Assembly: GCF_003260015.1 (NCBI RefSeq)
Contig: NZ_QCXS01000002.1
Location: 1,116,001-1,180,000 of the forward strand
Length of the DNA: 64,000 nt
Direction: 5' to 3'
From: Nakamurella deserti
Lineage (GTDB): Bacteria; Actinomycetota; Actinomycetes; Mycobacteriales; Nakamurellaceae
Numbering within the stretch: the first letter of the stretch is position 1; every line of letters begins with the position of its first letter. The translations under genes and the position numbers were made by a program. This document shows, piece after piece, positions 60,250 to 64,000 of the stretch. The notes below the pieces were generated by a model. The model saw only the letters and a list, made by a program, of their open reading frames with translations, ran no database searches and was not told where the DNA came from.

Positions 60250-61713
60250 TCAGCTCAGCCGGCTCACGACCTCGCGGACCAGGGGCCACACCTTGGCCAC
60301 CGAGGTGTGGTTGACCGACTCCAGCGGCGAGTGCAGGGCGTGCAACTCCGTGCCGATCGAGATGATCTCCAGGCCGGGGATCTTGCGGCTGAACATGCCC
60401 AGCTCCAGGCTGCACTGCGACACGTGGATGTCGGGCTCGGCCCCGATGACGTCACGGTAGGCGTCGGCGGCGGTCTTGAGCAGCACAGAGTTCTCCTGGT
60501 AGGGGAACTCCGGGGCGTCGAGACCGTACTGCTCGACGGTCACGCCGCCGCCCGCGAGTGCGGCCAGTGCCCGCGCCCGGTCGAGGATCTCGTGTTTGCG
60601 GGAGGTGACCTGGGCGGTGATCGTGGACGCCAGACGGACGCCGTCGTCGGTCGGACGCAGTGTGCCCACGTTGTTGGAGCTCTCGACGACACCGGGGGTG
60701 AGCAGGCTCCAGCTGAGCACCCCGTTCGGGATCAGCGCGGTCAGCCGGGCGAACCGGGCGGTCGCGTCGGCGCTGAACGCACGCCCCGGTGCCTCGGCCT
60801 CGGCGACCTCGAGCCGGATGTTGTCGCCGGCCCGCTCGTACTCGCCGTGCAGGGTGGCGGCCAGGTCGGCGAGCAGTGCCTCGACGGCGTCGACGTCCTC
60901 GGGGCGCAGCGACAGCACGGCCTCGGCGTCGGCCGGGATGGCGCTGTTCTGGGTGCCCCCGTACAGACCGCTGACGCGGATGTCGTACGAGGCCAGCACG
61001 GTGTTCAGCGCCCGGGCCAGGACCAGGATCGCGTTGGCGCGCTCCAGGTGGATGTCGAACTCGCAGTGGCCACCGAGCAGCCCCCGGACCGCCAGCGACC
61101 GGGTCGCCGACAGCTCCGCCGGAACGGCCTCGTACTCGCCGGGAACGTCGACCAGGAAAGTGATGTCGCCGCTGCAGCCGGCGAGGATCTCGTTGTCGGT
61201 GATCCAGTTGAAGTCGATCATCCGGGTGCCGGTGAGCACCGACGTGTCGAACTGGCCGGCACCGACCTTGCCCTTCTCCTCCATGGCCGTCATGACGGCC
61301 TCCAGCGGCGGGTGGGGGAGGTCCTTCGAATCCAGCAGGGCCAGGATGTAGGAGCAACCGATGCCGTTGTCCGCCCCCAGCGAGGTGCCGTCGGCCTTGA
61401 TGAAGTCGCCGTCGACGACGAGCTTGATCGGCTCGGTGAGGAAGTCGATCTCGACGCCCTCGTTCTTCGCGCACACCATGTCCAGGTGGCCGTGCAGGAT
61501 CAGCGCGGGCGCGTTCTCCAGCCCGCCCTGACCGGGCTTGCGGACGACGACGCAGTGCTTCTCGTCCTGGAAGGCTTCCAGCCCGCGCTCCCGGGCGAAG
61601 TTCACCACCCAATCGGCGGCCTGCTTCTCGTTCTCCGAACCGCGGGGGATGTCGGACAGGATCTCGAAGAACCGCAGTACCTCCTGCGGCTGCAGCGATT
61701 CCAGGACGGGCAT
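60250..61713 (-). CDS. pepD: Aminoacyl-histidine dipeptidase (PepD)
   Basis: A 487-residue M20-family metallopeptidase hydrolysing Xaa-His dipeptides such as carnosine. Opening LRFFEILSDIPRGSENEKQA; zinc site LILHGHLDMVCAKNEGVEID (about 70-90), ADGTSLGADNGIGCSYILAL (bridging Asp) and AVMTAMEEKGKVGAGQFD (catalytic Glu near 148). Dimerisation-domain features and LHALHSPLESVNHTSVAKVW with a C-terminal zinc histidine follow. The ATG at 61713 lies 54 bp after an ABC permease gene, so it is the last gene of that operon. An unusual partner for a sugar-type importer. Confidence 0.94.
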   Translation of the reverse strand: MPVLESLQPQEVLRFFEILSDIPRGSENEKQAADWVVNFARERGLEAFQDEKHCVVVRKPGQGGLENAPALILHGHLDMVCAKNEGVEIDFLTEPIKLVVDGDFIKADGTSLGADNGIGCSYILALLDSKDLPHPPLEAVMTAMEEKGKVGAGQFDTSVLTGTRMIDFNWITDNEILAGCSGDITFLVDVPGEYEAVPAELSATRSLAVRGLLGGHCEFDIHLERANAILVLARALNTVLASYDIRVSGLYGGTQNSAIPADAEAVLSLRPEDVDAVEALLADLAATLHGEYERAGDNIRLEVAEAEAPGRAFSADATARFARLTALIPNGVLSWSLLTPGVVESSNNVGTLRPTDDGVRLASTITAQVTSRKHEILDRARALAALAGGGVTVEQYGLDAPEFPYQENSVLLKTAADAYRDVIGAEPDIHVSQCSLELGMFSRKIPGLEIISIGTELHALHSPLESVNHTSVAKVWPLVREVVSRLS

Positions 61714-61767
61714 GAGTGTTCTCCTCGATGAGATGTGCGGTGGATGTCGGTGTGTCGGAGCGCGAAC

Positions 61768-62799
61768 CTACTTGACCACGCCGACGCGCTTGCGGCTGAT
61801 GGTCAGGGCGACGGCGATGATGATGACGAGACCGTAGACGAGGCTCTGTGCCTCCGAGGGCATCCCGAGAGCGGCGGCCCCGATCGGGATGAGCGTGACG
61901 GTCAACGCCCCGAAGACGATGTTCACCGGGTTGGTGATCCCGCCGGTGATGGCGGTGCCGCCGACGATGGCGGCGGTGATGCCGGGGAGCAGCAGGTCAC
62001 TGCCGAGTCCGGTGGACGACGCCGAACCGGCCTGGGCGATGATCATGATGCCGGCGACCGAGGCGAACAGGCCGGACAGCGCGAACGCCACGACCTTCAG
62101 CGCCCGGGTGCGGATACCGGAGAACAGCGCACCGGTCTCGTTGAGGCCCACCGCGGTGAGGCTCTGCCCGAGGACGGTGAAGCGGAGCACCGCCCACATC
62201 ACCACCGCCAGGATCACCCCGACCCAGAACGCCGTCACCAGCGTGCCGATGGCCGAGCCGAAGAGCGGCGTCAGCAGGCTGGTGTCGTCGGCGTAGACGG
62301 TGGTCTTGTCGCTGATGATCAGCGAGGCGGCCTGCAGGATGCCGAGGGTGCCCAGGGTGAGCGCGAAGCTCGGGACCTGGAAGAACGCCACCAGGAAGCC
62401 GTTGACGGCGCCGATGAGCACGCCGAGGACGATGACCACGACGATGCCCGCGGCGCCCATCGGACCGAGCGTCTTCGCCAGCACGATGGCCGACAGCAGG
62501 GCGATGGCCGCGTTGGACAGGTCGATCGAACCGACGTGCAGGACGAGTCCCTGCCCGAGGGCGACGAGCAGGATCGCCGTGGCCTGGGTCGCCACGATCG
62601 CCAGGCCGTTTCCGCCCAGGAAGGCCGGTCGCAGGATGGCGACAAGAGCCAGCAGGACGATGAAGACGGCCAGCGGTCCGGCGGAGGCCCACAGGTCGAT
62701 CAGGCGCCAGCGCCGCTGCCGCTCGCCCGACGGGGGAGCCGCGGTCTTCGTGCTGCCGGTGGGGACGTGCGGACTGGTGACTGCGGGGGGCTGGGTCAT
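61768..62799 (-). CDS. Ribose-type ABC transporter permease, system 2
   Basis: A 343-residue RbsC-family permease with about nine helices: WASAGPLAVFIVLLALVAIL, GQGLVLHVGSIDLSNAAIAL (where most relatives have TGGIDLS), VAFFQVPSFALTLGTLGILQ, ALFSGIRTRALKVVAFALSG, and VGGTAITGGITNPVNIVFG. The hydrophilic N-terminus has about 30 residues. The ATG at 62799 is 1 bp after the ATPase stop. It differs clearly from system 1, so it is unlikely to be a recent duplicate. Confidence 0.9.
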   Translation of the reverse strand: MTQPPAVTSPHVPTGSTKTAAPPSGERQRRWRLIDLWASAGPLAVFIVLLALVAILRPAFLGGNGLAIVATQATAILLVALGQGLVLHVGSIDLSNAAIALLSAIVLAKTLGPMGAAGIVVVIVLGVLIGAVNGFLVAFFQVPSFALTLGTLGILQAASLIISDKTTVYADDTSLLTPLFGSAIGTLVTAFWVGVILAVVMWAVLRFTVLGQSLTAVGLNETGALFSGIRTRALKVVAFALSGLFASVAGIMIIAQAGSASSTGLGSDLLLPGITAAIVGGTAITGGITNPVNIVFGALTVTLIPIGAAALGMPSEAQSLVYGLVIIIAVALTISRKRVGVVK

Positions 62800-62800
62800 C

Positions 62801-64000
62801 TCACACCATCTTCTCGAGCAGGTCGAGGGTCGTCGGGGTGTCCTTGGTCAGGTCGAAGCGGGCGGTGACCTCGCCGTCCCGCAGGACCAGCACGTCGTCG
62901 CCCATCTCGAGGGCTTCCTCGAGCGTGTCGGCGAGCAGGATGACCGCGGCGCCGTTGTCCCGGGCGGCGCGGATCTGCTCGTTCACGGTCTCGGCCGCCC
63001 CCGGGTCCAGGCCGCGCAGCGGGTGGTCCAGGATCAGCAGTTGCAGGGACTCCGACTGCAGCCACTTGGCCATGACGACCTTCTGCTGGTTGCCGCCGGA
63101 GAATCGGCCCAGGTGCAGCTTGATGTCGTTGGGCCGCACGTCGAGCCGGTCGAACCACTCGCGCGCGAGGGTGGCCTGCGAGCGGCGGTTCAGCAGGAAC
63201 TTCGAGCCCTTGCCGGTGCGGGCGAGGGTGAGGTTCTCCGCGGAGTTGAAGCCGCCGACCATGCCCTCGACCTTGCGTTCCGCCGGGACGTAGGCCATGC
63301 CGGCGCGGGTGGCCTTGGCCGTCGACCACGACCGGAGCGTCTGCCCCCGGTAGCGGACCTCGCCCGAGTCGAACGGCTCGGCGCCGAAGACGGCTCGCAC
63401 CAGCGACTCCCGTCCGGATCCGAGAGTGCCGACCATGGCGACGCAGTGGGCGGCGCGCAGGGAGAAACTGACGTCCTTGTACTCGCCCTTGCGGGTCAGG
63501 TTCGACACTTCGAGGAGCGTCTCGGAGCCGCCGGGCCGGTTGGCGTCCGAGTGCTTCCTGGCCTTGGCCGCGTGGCCGATCATCAGCTTGAACAGGTCGT
63601 CCTCGGTGACGTCGCCGGTGGGCCGGTCGGCGACAATCTCGCCGTGGCGCATGACGATGATGCGGTCGCAGATGCGCCGGATCTCGTCGAGGCGGTGGGA
63701 GACGAAGATGACCGAACCGATCTCCTTCAGGGCGGCGATCTCGCGCTCGAGGATGGCGGTCTCGTTGCGCTCGAGCACGGCGGTGGGCTCGTCGAGGATG
63801 ACCAGGGGCGAGGTGTGGGCGATCTCGTCCACCCGCAGGGCCCGGGCGATCTCCACCATCTGGCGGTCCACGAACGACAGGTCGCCGACGATGGAGCGCG
63901 GGTCGATGTCGGCGCCGACCTTGGCCAGCACCTGGGTCGCCTCCCGGTTCAGCTGACCCCAGCGGTACCAGCCGAAGCGGGTGGCGTTGTCCGACGACGA
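62801..64000 (-). CDS. Ribose-type ABC transporter ATPase, system 2 (5' end outside window)
   Basis: The last 399 codons of an RbsA-type double ATPase; the frame is open to the window edge. First domain (partial): IVGDLSFVDRQMVEIARALR, VILDEPTAVLERNETAILE and VIFVSHRLDEIRRICDRIIV. Second domain: Walker A VGTLGSGRESLVRAVFG, YVPAERKVEGMVGGFNSAEN, signature FSGGNQQKVVMAKWLQSES and Walker B LLILDHPLRGLDPG, in which histidine replaces the catalytic glutamate. The second site should therefore bind but not hydrolyse ATP efficiently. Coupled to the permease by 1-bp spacing. Confidence 0.92.
   Translation of the reverse strand, partial: SSSDNATRFGWYRWGQLNREATQVLAKVGADIDPRSIVGDLSFVDRQMVEIARALRVDEIAHTSPLVILDEPTAVLERNETAILEREIAALKEIGSVIFVSHRLDEIRRICDRIIVMRHGEIVADRPTGDVTEDDLFKLMIGHAAKARKHSDANRPGGSETLLEVSNLTRKGEYKDVSFSLRAAHCVAMVGTLGSGRESLVRAVFGAEPFDSGEVRYRGQTLRSWSTAKATRAGMAYVPAERKVEGMVGGFNSAENLTLARTGKGSKFLLNRRSQATLAREWFDRLDVRPNDIKLHLGRFSGGNQQKVVMAKWLQSESLQLLILDHPLRGLDPGAAETVNEQIRAARDNGAAVILLADTLEEALEMGDDVLVLRDGEVTARFDLTKDTPTTLDLLEKMV

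Overview
The window is very GC-rich, tightly packed bacterial DNA with strong G/C bias at third codon positions, frequent GTG starts and many 4-bp ATGA/GTGA gene overlaps. It encodes an ANTAR-type regulator, a class F sortase, an F420/PPOX-type flavin enzyme, META-domain lipoproteins and the long actinobacterial form of GAPDH. All of this points to an Actinomycetota chromosome, possibly the Nakamurellaceae/Geodermatophilaceae neighbourhood (inference only). I saw no rRNA, tRNA, CRISPR array, insertion sequence or phage module.

Region 1 (1-17.6 kb) is a mixed housekeeping and surface region: GAPDH (cut by the window edge), an S41-like peptidase, two META-type lipoproteins, DUF427, an ECF sigma factor with a YciI partner, hydrolases, RtcB, a septum-formation-like protein, sortase F, DUF4142 and acetyltransferases. 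It is rich in decaying genes: a methyltransferase reduced to its two ends, an ABC-ATPase tail, a tandem acetyltransferase cut by one stop codon, and an orphan LAYTG cell-wall sorting signal.

Region 2 (17.6-29.1 kb) holds RecQ, an envelope-glycan cluster (two multi-pass glycosyltransferases, a UDP-galactopyranose-mutase-like flavoprotein and GtrA), a three-gene unit (small lipoprotein, glutathionylspermidine-synthase-like ATP-grasp protein, DUF350 membrane protein) resembling enterobacterial yjfM-yjfC-yjfL, and a GAF-ANTAR regulator.

Region 3 (29.3-42.9 kb) begins with a 1952-residue secreted amylopullulanase carrying two GH13 active sites. It continues with an NTF2-like gene that has lost its stop, a phospholipase D pseudogene, mannose-6-phosphate isomerase, a methyltransferase, a DUF2975-Xre pair with operator-like repeats, signal peptidase I, a luciferase-like oxidoreductase and a zinc alcohol dehydrogenase.

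Region 4 (42.9-60.1 kb) is the most interesting part: about 16 kb of 14 genes all on the minus strand, facing a SorC-type regulator. In transcription order they are a ribose-type ABC importer (binding protein, ATPase, permease), a thiamine-diphosphate dehydrogenase E1 alpha and beta, a free-standing lipoyl domain, a GlpD-like FAD polyol-phosphate dehydrogenase, a GlpK-like kinase, a class II aldolase, an E2 acyltransferase core with no lipoyl domain, a lipoate-ligase-like protein, a glycerol-1-phosphate-dehydrogenase-like protein, a second FGGY kinase and a HAD-IIA phosphatase. The logic suggests uptake of a polyol or sugar, phosphorylation, oxidation to a ketose phosphate, aldol cleavage and oxidative decarboxylation of a product by a 2-oxoacid/acetoin-type complex whose E2 is split into separate genes. 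The substrate is unknown.

Region 5 (60.2-64 kb) carries an aminoacyl-histidine dipeptidase behind a second ribose-type ABC system that runs off the window end.
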